NCBI GenBank assembly: GCA_937928385.1
Contig: CALEZD010000075.1
Coordinates: 1-57,149 of the forward strand
Direction: 5' to 3'
Length of the DNA: 57,149 bases
From: an uncultured Bacteroidota bacterium
Lineage (GTDB): Bacteria > Bacteroidota > Bacteroidia > Chitinophagales > Chitinophagaceae
Made by a program: the position numbers and the translations under genes
The notes under the pieces: generated by a model
What the model was told of the DNA's origin: nothing
What the model saw: the letters and a program-made list of their open reading frames with translations, nothing else
Databases searched by the model: none
Shown: piece after piece, positions 32,326 to 39,904 of the stretch
Numbering within the stretch: position 1 is the first letter of the stretch
How the letters are laid out: each line of letters begins with the position of its first letter

Positions 32326-32580
32326 GATATTTGTTTTTTGATGATGCCTACTCTGTTTTCGGTTTTTCGGCTTATTCCGGGAAATTAGACAGGTGGTGGT
32401 GATAAAATCCAGAATGAATTTCAGTTAATCCATTTTCACCACCTACATGCACTTTATAGCCGGTACTGTTAACTATATATCCGGGATTGTTTTGCACATA
32501 TTAGGGAAGCAACCGGCAGGTTATTGTCAATAGGATTCATGATAAAATTTGAATATTTCGTCTATTTAATGTAATTTTGA
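32326..32580. other. Upstream region of T9SS gene 30697 with inverted repeat
   Basis: AGGTGGTG and nearby bases at 32391-32406 pair with TTTTCACCACCT at 32433-32444, a possible stem-loop 66-119 nt upstream of ATG 32325. No ORF seen. Confidence 0.4.
32548..32579 (+). promoter_or_regulatory. Orphan promoter of candidate small RNA
   Basis: TTTG (32548-32551), 20-nt spacer, TAATTTTG (32572-32579): a full match to the Bacteroidota consensus TTTG / TAnnTTTG, with no gene start downstream before a terminator at 32640. Confidence 0.6.
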
Positions 32581-32585
32581 TATGT

Positions 32586-32667
32586 AAAACCACATGACAT
32601 GACCCTGTCCAATCGAAAAAAAATATGCGCCACATTCCCTCCCCCCGCTTCTACGGGGGGATTTTTA
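32586..32667 (+). ncRNA. Candidate small RNA of about 80 nt
   Basis: Bounded by a consensus promoter (-7 box ends 32579) and a strong terminator (32640-32667). The only ATG triplets inside lead to immediate stops, so it is not coding. The single-stranded middle contains an A8 run. The start site is estimated about 7 nt downstream of the -7 box. No known RNA family recognised. Confidence 0.5.
32640..32667 (+). terminator. Rho-independent terminator of candidate small RNA
   Basis: TCCCCCCG, loop CTTCTA, CGGGGGGA: perfect 8-bp stem followed by TTTTTATT. It has no protein-coding gene upstream on the plus strand. Confidence 0.8.
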
Positions 32668-32844
32668 TTAAATACACCTCCCTGAAAAAAACAGATGCAG
32701 AGTTAACAAAAGTTAACAAACCAGTTATAACACATTCATCTGCAAATAATTATAACTACATGTTATTGCTAACAGTTAAACCCGGGTTTTCAGTAGTTAA
32801 CAATTTAACCGGATTATGGAATCCTATTTCATTGTTACTTGTCG

Positions 32845-32876
32845 CATTAGCACATTATCGTATTAGCACATTAATA
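32845..32876 (+). repeat. Octamer array F (upstream of cystathionine beta-synthase)
   Basis: Four consecutive in-register octamers, HATTRNCR type (e.g. cattagca, cattatcg, the latter also in array B-right). One more unit (cattgtta, 32830-32837) lies upstream with a 1-nt slip between. The -7 box is 30 nt further on. Confidence 0.75.
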
Positions 32877-32906
32877 TATGCCAATCCCCGCCTCGTTAAA
32901 ATTTTT

Positions 32907-32915
32907 TACCTTCGC
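32907..32915 (+). promoter_or_regulatory. -7 promoter box variant TACCTTCGC
   Basis: TACCTTCGC followed by CCC, 22 nt upstream of ATG 32938. Same TTCGCCCC ending as the fabD box at 14218, suggesting a genuine variant of the -7 element. Confidence 0.45.
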
Positions 32916-32937
32916 CCCGTATTTTAAAAGAAAAGCA

Positions 32938-34308
32938 ATGACTCCCGATAAGAAAGTATATGACAGTATTCTACAGACTATAGGCAATACCCCGCTGGTA
33001 AGGCTGAACAAAGTAACGGCCAGTCTGCCTTGCCCTGTATATGCAAAAGTGGAATATTTTAATCCCGGCAACTCTATTAAAGACCGTATGGCCATCAAAA
33101 TGCTGGACGTGGCTGAGGAGCAGGGGCTCATCAAGCCGGGAGGGACTATTATTGAGGGTACGTCAGGCAACACAGGTATGGGACTTGCTTTAGGTGCTAT
33201 CGCACGTGGCTACAAGTGTATCTTCACCACTACCGACAAACAAAGCAAGGAGAAGGTGGATATACTCAAGGCATTTGGCGCGGAAGTAATTGTATGCCCT
33301 ACAGATGTGGAGCCTGAAGACCCGCGTTCTTATTACTCAGTTTCAGCCCGTTTGGCGAGGGAGATTCCCAATAGCTGGTATGTCAACCAATATGACAACC
33401 TGGCCAACCGGGACGCGCATTATGAGCAGACCGGCCCCGAGATATGGGAGCAGACAGAAGGGAAAATTACACACCTAGTTGTAGCTACAGGTACAGGCGG
33501 TACGCTTACGGGCACGGGCAAGTACCTGAAGGAGCAAAACCCGGATATCCAGGTATGGGCTATAGACAGCTACGGCTCGCTGCTGACCAAATGGCACCGC
33601 ACGGGCGAACTGGATATGAACGAGGTGCATAGTTATATTACCGAAGGTATAGGCGAGGATTTTCTGCCAAAGAACTATATACGCGAGGTGGCCGACCACT
33701 TCGAGCAGGTAACGGATAAGGACGGCGCTGTAATGGCCCGTAAGATTACAAAGGATGAAGGCATATTTGTAGGTTACTCCGCCGGCAGCGCTATAGCAGG
33801 CCTGCACCAGTTGAAAGACAGGCTGAAACCTACCGACCTGGTGGTGGTTATCTTCCACGACCACGGCAGCCGCTATGTAGGCAAAGTGTACAACGACGAG
33901 TGGATGCTGGACAGGGGTTTCCTGGATGTAGAAACCGTCCGCGACCTGCTGGGTGGCCTGGGCCGCCGCAGGCTGGTAACTATTGATGAAGATGCTAAAG
34001 TCAGCCAGGCTATTGACCTGATGAAGAAATACGATATAGAGCAGATACCCGTGATGAGGGATGGAGAGATAACCGGCTCTGTAACACAGGTTGGCCTCTT
34101 CAAGCGGATGATTGACAACTACGAGGTAAAAGATTTTAACGTGGCAGATGTAATGGACGCACCGCTGCCGGTGGTAGAGTTGTCGCTCAGGCTGGACAGG
34201 CTGGGAAATTTCATCAACAAAGAGAACGGTGCTGTATTGGCAAAAGACGATAGCGGCCAGTATCATATCCTTACCAAGTACGATATTATTAATGCCCTGA
34301 GCAAGTAA
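32938..34308 (+). CDS. Cystathionine beta-synthase (PLP-dependent, with CBS-domain pair)
   Basis: 456 aa from ATG 32938. The catalytic domain (1-320) is of the cysteine synthase fold: IGNTPLVRLNKV, the PLP Lys in NSIKDRMA, the phosphate/substrate loops GTSGNTGMGLALG and ATGTGGTLTGTG, and YSAGSAIAG. A C-terminal pair of CBS domains runs from about 335 to 456 (RRLVTIDEDAKVSQAIDLMKKYDIEQIPVM and later). Converts homocysteine + serine to cystathionine (or acts with cysteine to release sulfide); the CBS pair is expected to be regulatory. An in-frame ATG at 32878 lies upstream of the promoter and is rejected. Confidence 0.93.
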   Translation: MTPDKKVYDSILQTIGNTPLVRLNKVTASLPCPVYAKVEYFNPGNSIKDRMAIKMLDVAEEQGLIKPGGTIIEGTSGNTGMGLALGAIARGYKCIFTTTDKQSKEKVDILKAFGAEVIVCPTDVEPEDPRSYYSVSARLAREIPNSWYVNQYDNLANRDAHYEQTGPEIWEQTEGKITHLVVATGTGGTLTGTGKYLKEQNPDIQVWAIDSYGSLLTKWHRTGELDMNEVHSYITEGIGEDFLPKNYIREVADHFEQVTDKDGAVMARKITKDEGIFVGYSAGSAIAGLHQLKDRLKPTDLVVVIFHDHGSRYVGKVYNDEWMLDRGFLDVETVRDLLGGLGRRRLVTIDEDAKVSQAIDLMKKYDIEQIPVMRDGEITGSVTQVGLFKRMIDNYEVKDFNVADVMDAPLPVVELSLRLDRLGNFINKENGAVLAKDDSGQYHILTKYDIINALSK

Positions 34309-34665
34309 ATGAGCGCACCATTCTATAAACGTATCTGGCAAAAGCCACCTGTCGCCTTCCCCTGGATAGCTGTAGGGCATGTTGCTCTCTTGCTCTACTT
34401 GATATATGATGTAATTATTGGTCAGATAGATGGCTGGTTGTTAATTCAGCCTCTATTTGTCCTGTGTTATACTATCGCCTGGCTGTTCGTGTGCGATATG
34501 AAGAAATGGGCTGGATACGTATATGTTGGGCTTACCACATTAAACCTGATGCTCCACCTGGCATTAACCAGTGAAATAGACAGGGCTTATTTTGTGAGTA
34601 TTATCTTTCCGGCAGATATTCTGTTTACCTTCTTCGTATTGTTTTATTATAAAAAGTTGGACTGA
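34309..34665 (+). CDS. Small membrane protein
   Basis: 118 aa with four hydrophobic segments (about 18-40, 43-63, 70-88, 95-115). The start ATG directly follows the TAA of the preceding gene, and its stop overlaps the next start (TGATG), so it sits within an operon of cystathionine beta-synthase, this gene and a metal-receptor gene. No family recognised. Confidence 0.8.
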   Translation: MSAPFYKRIWQKPPVAFPWIAVGHVALLLYLIYDVIIGQIDGWLLIQPLFVLCYTIAWLFVCDMKKWAGYVYVGLTTLNLMLHLALTSEIDRAYFVSIIFPADILFTFFVLFYYKKLD

Positions 34666-35453
34666 TGCAAAGGACAGTGATAGACCAGTTGGGCAGGGAA
34701 GTGACCTTCAATTATTACCCGGAGCGTATTATCAGCGTAGTGCCTTCGCAAACAGAACTGCTGTACGACCTGGGGCTGGATAAAGAAGTGGTGGGCATCA
34801 CTAAATTCTGCATTCACCCCGATGAATGGTTCAGAACGAAGGAAAGGGTAGGGGGTACCAAAAAGCTGAACATCGAAAAGATACGCAGCCTGAAGCCAGA
34901 CCTCATCATAGCCAATAAAGAAGAGAACGAGAAAGATCAGATAGAAGAGCTGGCCAAAGAATTCCCGGTATGGATAAGTGATATACACAACCTGCCGCAG
35001 GCCGTCAATATGATGCAGGCCATAGGACAGGTGACAGGTATGGAAGGCCGGGCCAACCAACTGGTAGAAGAAATCATACAAGGCTTTAACGACCTGAATA
35101 AGGCTACGAAGCCTAAACGTGTTGCCTACTTTATATGGCGCGACCCGTGGATGAGCATAGGCAGAGACACCTTCATCCATAGCATGATACAAACCATGGG
35201 CTGGCAGAATGTATTGGCCGATAAAGACCGCTACCCTGAGTTGACACTGGAAGAATTAAAAGCTTATAATCCTGAATTGATATTGCTTTCATCAGAACCC
35301 TTCCCGTTTAAGGAGCAGCATATAGCTGAAGTAAAAGTGGTATTCCCTGATAAAGAGGTAATTCTCGTAGATGGGGAGATGTTCAGTTGGTATGGCAGCA
35401 GGTTGAAAAAAGCGGTACAGTATTTGCAGGAATTAGCGGGTAACGAATATTAA
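34665..35453 (+). CDS. Helical-backbone metal receptor (BtuF/FhuD-like) without signal peptide
   Basis: 262 aa. MQRTVIDQLGREVTFNYYPERIISVVPSQTELLYDLGL is the typical first lobe of class III substrate-binding proteins for cobalamin, haem or siderophores; KIRSLKPDLIIANKEEN and LEELKAYNPELILLSSEPFPF are the other conserved segments. No signal peptide or lipobox is present, so the protein as read stays in the cytoplasm, unlike standard ABC-transporter binding proteins. No permease or ATPase gene is nearby. Start overlaps the previous stop by 1 nt. Confidence 0.85.
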   Translation: MQRTVIDQLGREVTFNYYPERIISVVPSQTELLYDLGLDKEVVGITKFCIHPDEWFRTKERVGGTKKLNIEKIRSLKPDLIIANKEENEKDQIEELAKEFPVWISDIHNLPQAVNMMQAIGQVTGMEGRANQLVEEIIQGFNDLNKATKPKRVAYFIWRDPWMSIGRDTFIHSMIQTMGWQNVLADKDRYPELTLEELKAYNPELILLSSEPFPFKEQHIAEVKVVFPDKEVILVDGEMFSWYGSRLKKAVQYLQELAGNEY

Positions 35454-35472
35454 CCTTATAAAACAACCTCAG

Positions 35473-35775
35473 ATGAAAAACCGCACACTTCTATTTGCTA
35501 TTAGTGCAATTATAGCATTTACATCCTGTAAGAAATCCTATGATTGTAACTGTACAACAGTGGTAACCACGAGGGTAACTCAGATTTTTGTTGATACTAC
35601 TATTACAGAAACTTTTAACGAAAACAAGAAGATAGAAGCCGGTAGTAAAAAGAAAGCCCAGACCACTTGCGACGAGCATAAGCGGAATATGGAAAATGAG
35701 TACGGCAACTTTCAATTAAATTCCCCGGATTATTCGGCATCAGCCAGCACATCCTGCACAATGACTAAGCAATAG
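35473..35775 (+). CDS. Small lipoprotein
   Basis: 100 aa. Signal MKNRTLLFAISAIIAFTSC with lipobox FTSC, then KKSYDCNCTTVVTTRV. Thr-rich with additional Cys residues (CNC, TTCDEHK, STSCTM) that could form disulfides. No domain recognised. 19 nt after the metal-receptor gene, possibly the same transcript; converges on the desaturase gene. Confidence 0.8.
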   Translation: MKNRTLLFAISAIIAFTSCKKSYDCNCTTVVTTRVTQIFVDTTITETFNENKKIEAGSKKKAQTTCDEHKRNMENEYGNFQLNSPDYSASASTSCTMTKQ

Positions 35776-35789
35776 CGTAACTCTGTCGC

Positions 35790-36545
35790 CTAGAAGTCTG
35801 TTTCGATAAACTCAGTAGGTAGCTTCTTTAACTTGATGATACCTGTGGCATTGAACAGTTTAATGAATGGGTACACCGGGTCCAGCTCATATTTCCGTAC
35901 GCCGAAGTTGGGGTGTGAGGCTCGCTTGTGGTGGTTGTTATGATACCCTTCGCCCAGCATGATAATATCCACCGGCATCAGGTTTACCGCAGTGCTTTTG
36001 AGTTTGAAGTTCTTATAACCGTATTTGTGCGCATACCAGTTGATGATGGCACCATGTATAGGCCCGATTGTGAAGTGAATAGGCAGCAGCAGGAACATCC
36101 ACCACGACGTAGCAAAGTAAATGTAGAAAGTGGTGTATGCGGCAGCCCAGAATATGCGGGGCCCCCAGCTATGCGCAAAACGGTCGAAACTGTCCCAATC
36201 AGGCAGGTTTTTAGTAAAACGGGGGTCTATCTCTATCTTCCTGTCGAAGATGTTGGTATAAACGGTCTTGGTGGCCCACATCATAGCAAATACATTCTTA
36301 TGATGGAGGGGAGAATGGGGGTCTTTATCTGTATCGGCGTAGGCGTGGTGCATCCTGTGCATAATAGCATAGGCACGGGGACTGAGGTAAGATGAGCCTT
36401 CCGTTATCCAGGTAAAAATGAAAAAGAAACGCTCCCAGCCTTTACTCATGGTAAAAGCTCCGTGAGCACCATACCGGTGCTGAAAAAAGGTTTGTGAAAA
36501 GAGGGAAAGATAATGATGCGCAATAAAAAATATCAGGATAGCCAT
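35790..36545 (-). CDS. Acyl-CoA/fatty-acid desaturase
   Basis: 251 aa from ATG 36545. The three His boxes of the membrane di-iron desaturases are present: HRYGAH (near residue 21), HRMHH (near 64), and HNNHHKRASH (near 205). Hydrophobic segments at about 3-20, 40-55 and 130-165 fit the family. Inserts a double bond in long-chain acyl groups using O2 and electrons from a carrier. Somewhat short at the N-terminus relative to many family members; a TTG at 36554 would add three residues. Confidence 0.93.
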   Translation of the reverse strand: MAILIFFIAHHYLSLFSQTFFQHRYGAHGAFTMSKGWERFFFIFTWITEGSSYLSPRAYAIMHRMHHAYADTDKDPHSPLHHKNVFAMMWATKTVYTNIFDRKIEIDPRFTKNLPDWDSFDRFAHSWGPRIFWAAAYTTFYIYFATSWWMFLLLPIHFTIGPIHGAIINWYAHKYGYKNFKLKSTAVNLMPVDIIMLGEGYHNNHHKRASHPNFGVRKYELDPVYPFIKLFNATGIIKLKKLPTEFIETDF

Positions 36546-36642
36546 ATATGGCAAAAGTTCTTTTTAGTAATGGATGGCAAAGATAAGGCATCTGTTTCGT
36601 CTGTTGCATAATGGTTTTCTGTTATTTGTTTTGGTTTGTTGA

Positions 36643-36972
36643 CTATCGGGCATGCGGTACTTCTGTAAGGCTGTAATAAACAGGCAAAGATTTGGATGCT
36701 ACGAGATCGCGCTCGCGGTTGGCACCGGGGCTTTCAGCTATGATCAGCAGAGCTTCACATTTGTCTATTACAGCCATAGAAATCTTCATAATAGCTTCGT
36801 AATGGTTGTCGAGGTTAGCATGCTGAACTATCGGCAATGCCGCATTGATACCGATAAGCGGTGTGTGCCCCATTTCCAGCAATCTGGCTGCAGCTTTGTT
36901 CATATTCTCCAGGTTTTGTTGTCTTTGTTCTTCAGTTTCTGCTGAATAAGGGCCTGCTACACCAATTATCAT
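36643..36972 (-). CDS. DUF4406 (nucleoside 2-deoxyribosyltransferase-like) protein
   Basis: 109 aa. MIIGVAGPYSAETEEQRQQNLENMNKAA matches the beginning of the nucleoside deoxyribosyltransferase-like fold (strand, then loop GPY). The end DKCEALLIIAESPGANRERDLVASKSLPVYYS carries the typical SPGAxxE signature with the putative catalytic Glu. Family function is not firmly known. Single gene. Confidence 0.85.
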   Translation of the reverse strand: MIIGVAGPYSAETEEQRQQNLENMNKAAARLLEMGHTPLIGINAALPIVQHANLDNHYEAIMKISMAVIDKCEALLIIAESPGANRERDLVASKSLPVYYSLTEVPHAR

Positions 36973-37038
36973 AAAATGTATGTTTATTTCTATCTAAGGT
37001 ATAGATTTACGTAAGTATTTAATGTTAAAACCTGTTAT

Positions 37039-37407
37039 ATGCATACACCATTTCTCGGATTAAGAACTGCTATATACAAAGTGCAGGATATAACTGAGGC
37101 TACCGAATGGTACACAAGGGTGCTGGGTATAGAACCCTATTTCAATGAGTCGTTTTATGTGGGTTTCAATGTAGGCGGGTACGAGTTGGGGTTACAACCA
37201 CAGGAGGGTGAGATAATGAAGCCTGACAGTGTAATAACATATTGGGGCGTTGACGATGTGAAAGCTACCCACGCTATGCTGCTGAGCGCAGGTGCGTCGC
37301 CACACGAAGAGCCGACAGAAGTAGGCGGTGGTATCATAGTCGCCGCGGTAAAAGACCCTTGGGGGAACGTGTTTGGTATTATTTACAATCCTCATTTTAA
37401 GTTGTAA
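37039..37407 (+). CDS. VOC family (glyoxalase/bleomycin-resistance-like) protein
   Basis: 122 aa. TPFLGLRTAIYKVQDITEATEWYTRVLGIEPYF is the first beta-alpha-beta-beta module, and VITYWGVDDVKATHAMLLSAGA to DPWGNVFGIIYNPH the second. Single-domain VOC protein, probably a dimer; metal-binding residues are not certain. The reaction cannot be told from sequence. Confidence 0.9.
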   Translation: MHTPFLGLRTAIYKVQDITEATEWYTRVLGIEPYFNESFYVGFNVGGYELGLQPQEGEIMKPDSVITYWGVDDVKATHAMLLSAGASPHEEPTEVGGGIIVAAVKDPWGNVFGIIYNPHFKL

Positions 37408-37470
37408 TCATTCTTTAATGCATTTGTCATGGTGAATTACCAACCCTGTTAAAATATTTGCCCCGAAAAT

Positions 37471-38943
37471 ATGTTGTTCAATTCGATGACGTTCCTTGTT
37501 TTTTTTGCCGTAGTGGTACTTATGTATTACTCGCTGGCGTATAAGCACAGGTGGGTGTTATTGTTTGTTGCCAGTTGCATATTTTACAGCGCCTTTGTAC
37601 CTGAATATCTGCTCATATTATTCGCAATTATCCTTATTGACTATTGGGCTGCGCGCATTATTGACAAAGTGGATGATAAAAAGAAAAAGAAGATATGGTT
37701 AGGGGTGAGCATACTTTCTACCTGTTCCATCCTGGTCCTGTTTAAGTATTTCAATTTCTTTTCAGTTAATATCAGTGCGCTGGCCACATTTTTTCATTGG
37801 AACTACGACCCGGTTTTGCTTAAATGGATTTTGCCAATAGGCTTGTCTTTTCATACTTTTCAGAGCCTGAGCTATGTGTTCGAAGTATATCATGGCAGGC
37901 AACAACCTGAAAAACACCTGGGAATTTACGCTACTTATGTGATGTTCTTTCCGCAACTGGTAGCTGGGCCCATTGAGCGGCCGCAAAATCTTTTGCCGCA
38001 ATTCAGGGAAAAATACCCGCTACTGTATAAGAACTTTTCGATTGGTTTCAGGCTGGCACTATATGGATTCTTTAAAAAAATGGTGATAGCTGACAACCTG
38101 GCTCCTTATGTTGACCAGGTATATAACAACCCGGATAATTATGGTGCGGGGGTAACGGTATTAGTTACTTTCTTTTTTGCCGTGCAAATTTATTGCGATT
38201 TCTCAGGCTATTCAGATATAGCATTGGGTACAGCCAGGATTATGGGATTTAAATTAATGACCAACTTCAGGCAACCGTATTTTTCTACATCCATTCCGGA
38301 ATTCTGGCGGCGCTGGCATATATCCTTGTCCACATGGTTCAGAGATTACGTTTATGTCCCACTTGGAGGAAATAAAGTGGACAGATGGAGATGGTATTAT
38401 AACCTGTTTATTGTCTTTCTATTATCAGGTATATGGCATGGGGCAGGGTGGACGTTTGTTATATGGGGGTTGTTGCACTGGGGATATTATCTGTTCTATT
38501 ATAGTACTAAAAGAGTAAGGACCCGCATGGCGCATTTGTCAGGATTGTATAATTATCCTGCAGTTAATTCATTAATCTCAGGACTGGTCACATTTCTTGC
38601 AGTAGTGTTTGCATGGATTGCCTTCAGGGCAAAGGATATTGCAACTGTGAATGATATGCTGCATAACATGATAGCACTGAAAGGTTCTTTCGCAAGTGAT
38701 ATTAAAAACCTTGTAAGGCAAGTACAATTAGCAGAACCTGCATCTTCGGCCATGCATTACATTGTTTGTTCATTGTTAGTTTTTATTATTGTAGAAATCG
38801 CAATCTCATACAAAAGAACGTTGCCCGTATTCGTATCTGCGCCGCGTGTGTTAAGATGGGGAACATACTACGGCCTCTTGATATGGATTTACTTATTTGG
38901 CGTGTATGATAACGCGCCTCATTTTATTTATTTCCAATTTTAA
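37471..38943 (+). CDS. MBOAT family O-acyltransferase (AlgI-like)
   Basis: 490 aa, about 11 membrane helices. AlgI-type features: MLFNSMTFLVFFAVVVLMYYSL at the start, LPIGLSFHTFQSLSYVFEVYHG, FPQLVAGPIERPQNLLPQF, the RRWHISLSTWFRDYVYVPLGG segment, and the active-site His in LLSGIWHGAGWTFVIWGLLHW. Such proteins pass acyl (usually acetyl) groups across the membrane for modification of exported polysaccharide or other substrates. The SGNH-like gene starts 1 nt after its stop, giving the usual two-gene acylation module. Substrate unknown. Confidence 0.94.
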   Translation: MLFNSMTFLVFFAVVVLMYYSLAYKHRWVLLFVASCIFYSAFVPEYLLILFAIILIDYWAARIIDKVDDKKKKKIWLGVSILSTCSILVLFKYFNFFSVNISALATFFHWNYDPVLLKWILPIGLSFHTFQSLSYVFEVYHGRQQPEKHLGIYATYVMFFPQLVAGPIERPQNLLPQFREKYPLLYKNFSIGFRLALYGFFKKMVIADNLAPYVDQVYNNPDNYGAGVTVLVTFFFAVQIYCDFSGYSDIALGTARIMGFKLMTNFRQPYFSTSIPEFWRRWHISLSTWFRDYVYVPLGGNKVDRWRWYYNLFIVFLLSGIWHGAGWTFVIWGLLHWGYYLFYYSTKRVRTRMAHLSGLYNYPAVNSLISGLVTFLAVVFAWIAFRAKDIATVNDMLHNMIALKGSFASDIKNLVRQVQLAEPASSAMHYIVCSLLVFIIVEIAISYKRTLPVFVSAPRVLRWGTYYGLLIWIYLFGVYDNAPHFIYFQF

Positions 38944-38944
38944 G

Positions 38945-39898
38945 ATGATGAGCGGGAAAAGTAAAATTCTGAAACGGATAGGTTTATTTATCACCCCTAT
39001 AGTGGTGTTTGTGGTTATCCTTTTTGTCATGCCATTTGATAAAAAAATCAGCTACGCTCTTCTAAGAGATAATTGCATGAACAGGAGCAGTTGGCTGCAC
39101 GAAAGGATTTTTATCAACAGGGAACCCATAGACATAGCATTTATAGGCACCTCGCATACTATCGACGCAATAGACGAAGATGTGTTCCGTGTATGTCTGC
39201 AAAAACAGGGGATAGAGGCAACGCCTGTCAATATGGGGTATTGCCGCATGGGTAGAAATATGGATTATGCAGTGATAAAAGACCTGTTTAAACACAAAAA
39301 ACCACAATATATTGTACTGGAAATACGTGAGAAGGAAAACAGGGACGGGCATATAGATTTTGGATATGTTGCAGATGGCAGAGATGTCCTGGCGCCTGTG
39401 TTACTCTTTAACGATAATATCGTGACTGATATCTATAACGCAGTTGTGGTAAGGATGGAGGCATTGAAGAATATGATAATTGCGCGAAATACTGTTCACC
39501 TCACTTCTCAAGCGCCTTATAAAAAGCTGCCTGACAGCACAGTGGCTCACAGAGCCTACCTGGAAGATAGAAAAGAGCGTAATCGCTCATGGAAGTATGC
39601 CACAGGTTTCTCAAGATGGTTTTATAATCAATATTCATTCAGCTATATAGACAAGATTATCGAGTTGGCAGCAACCAATAACTGTAAGGTGATGTTTTTA
39701 TATCTCCCGGAATATGGGTCAATACCCACACCGGAAGAGATGGATTTTTATACCGTTCGTGGTAAGGTGTTGCTCCCGCCTGCAGATATTTATGATAATC
39801 CAGCATTTTGGAAAGATCATGAGCATACGAACTGTATGGGTGCACAAACGCTGTCGCAATGGCTCGCGACAGCGTTTAGAGAGGTCAACCCCCAATAA
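38945..39898 (+). CDS. Membrane-anchored SGNH-like protein, partner of MBOAT
   Basis: 317 aa from ATG 38945 (MMSGKSKILKRIGLF); the longer frame would overlap the MBOAT gene. One N-terminal hydrophobic helix (about 12-32) then an extracytoplasmic domain. SGNH/GDSL-type motifs: IDIAFIGTSHTIDAID with the presumed nucleophile Ser in block I, and the Asp/His pair in WKDHEHTNCMGAQTL near the C-terminus. AlgJ/AlgX-type proteins take acyl groups from the MBOAT partner. One nucleotide gap to the MBOAT gene. Confidence 0.85.
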   Translation: MMSGKSKILKRIGLFITPIVVFVVILFVMPFDKKISYALLRDNCMNRSSWLHERIFINREPIDIAFIGTSHTIDAIDEDVFRVCLQKQGIEATPVNMGYCRMGRNMDYAVIKDLFKHKKPQYIVLEIREKENRDGHIDFGYVADGRDVLAPVLLFNDNIVTDIYNAVVVRMEALKNMIIARNTVHLTSQAPYKKLPDSTVAHRAYLEDRKERNRSWKYATGFSRWFYNQYSFSYIDKIIELAATNNCKVMFLYLPEYGSIPTPEEMDFYTVRGKVLLPPADIYDNPAFWKDHEHTNCMGAQTLSQWLATAFREVNPQ

Positions 39899-39904
39899 TT
39901 TATA

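Noticed and set aside
32625..32927. 100-codon open frame on the plus strand
   Set aside because: Begins inside the terminator hairpin and runs through octamer array F; no plausible protein.
33475..34380. 301-codon open frame on the minus strand
   Set aside because: Opposite strand of cystathionine beta-synthase; translation has no recognisable domain and starts and ends without regulatory context.
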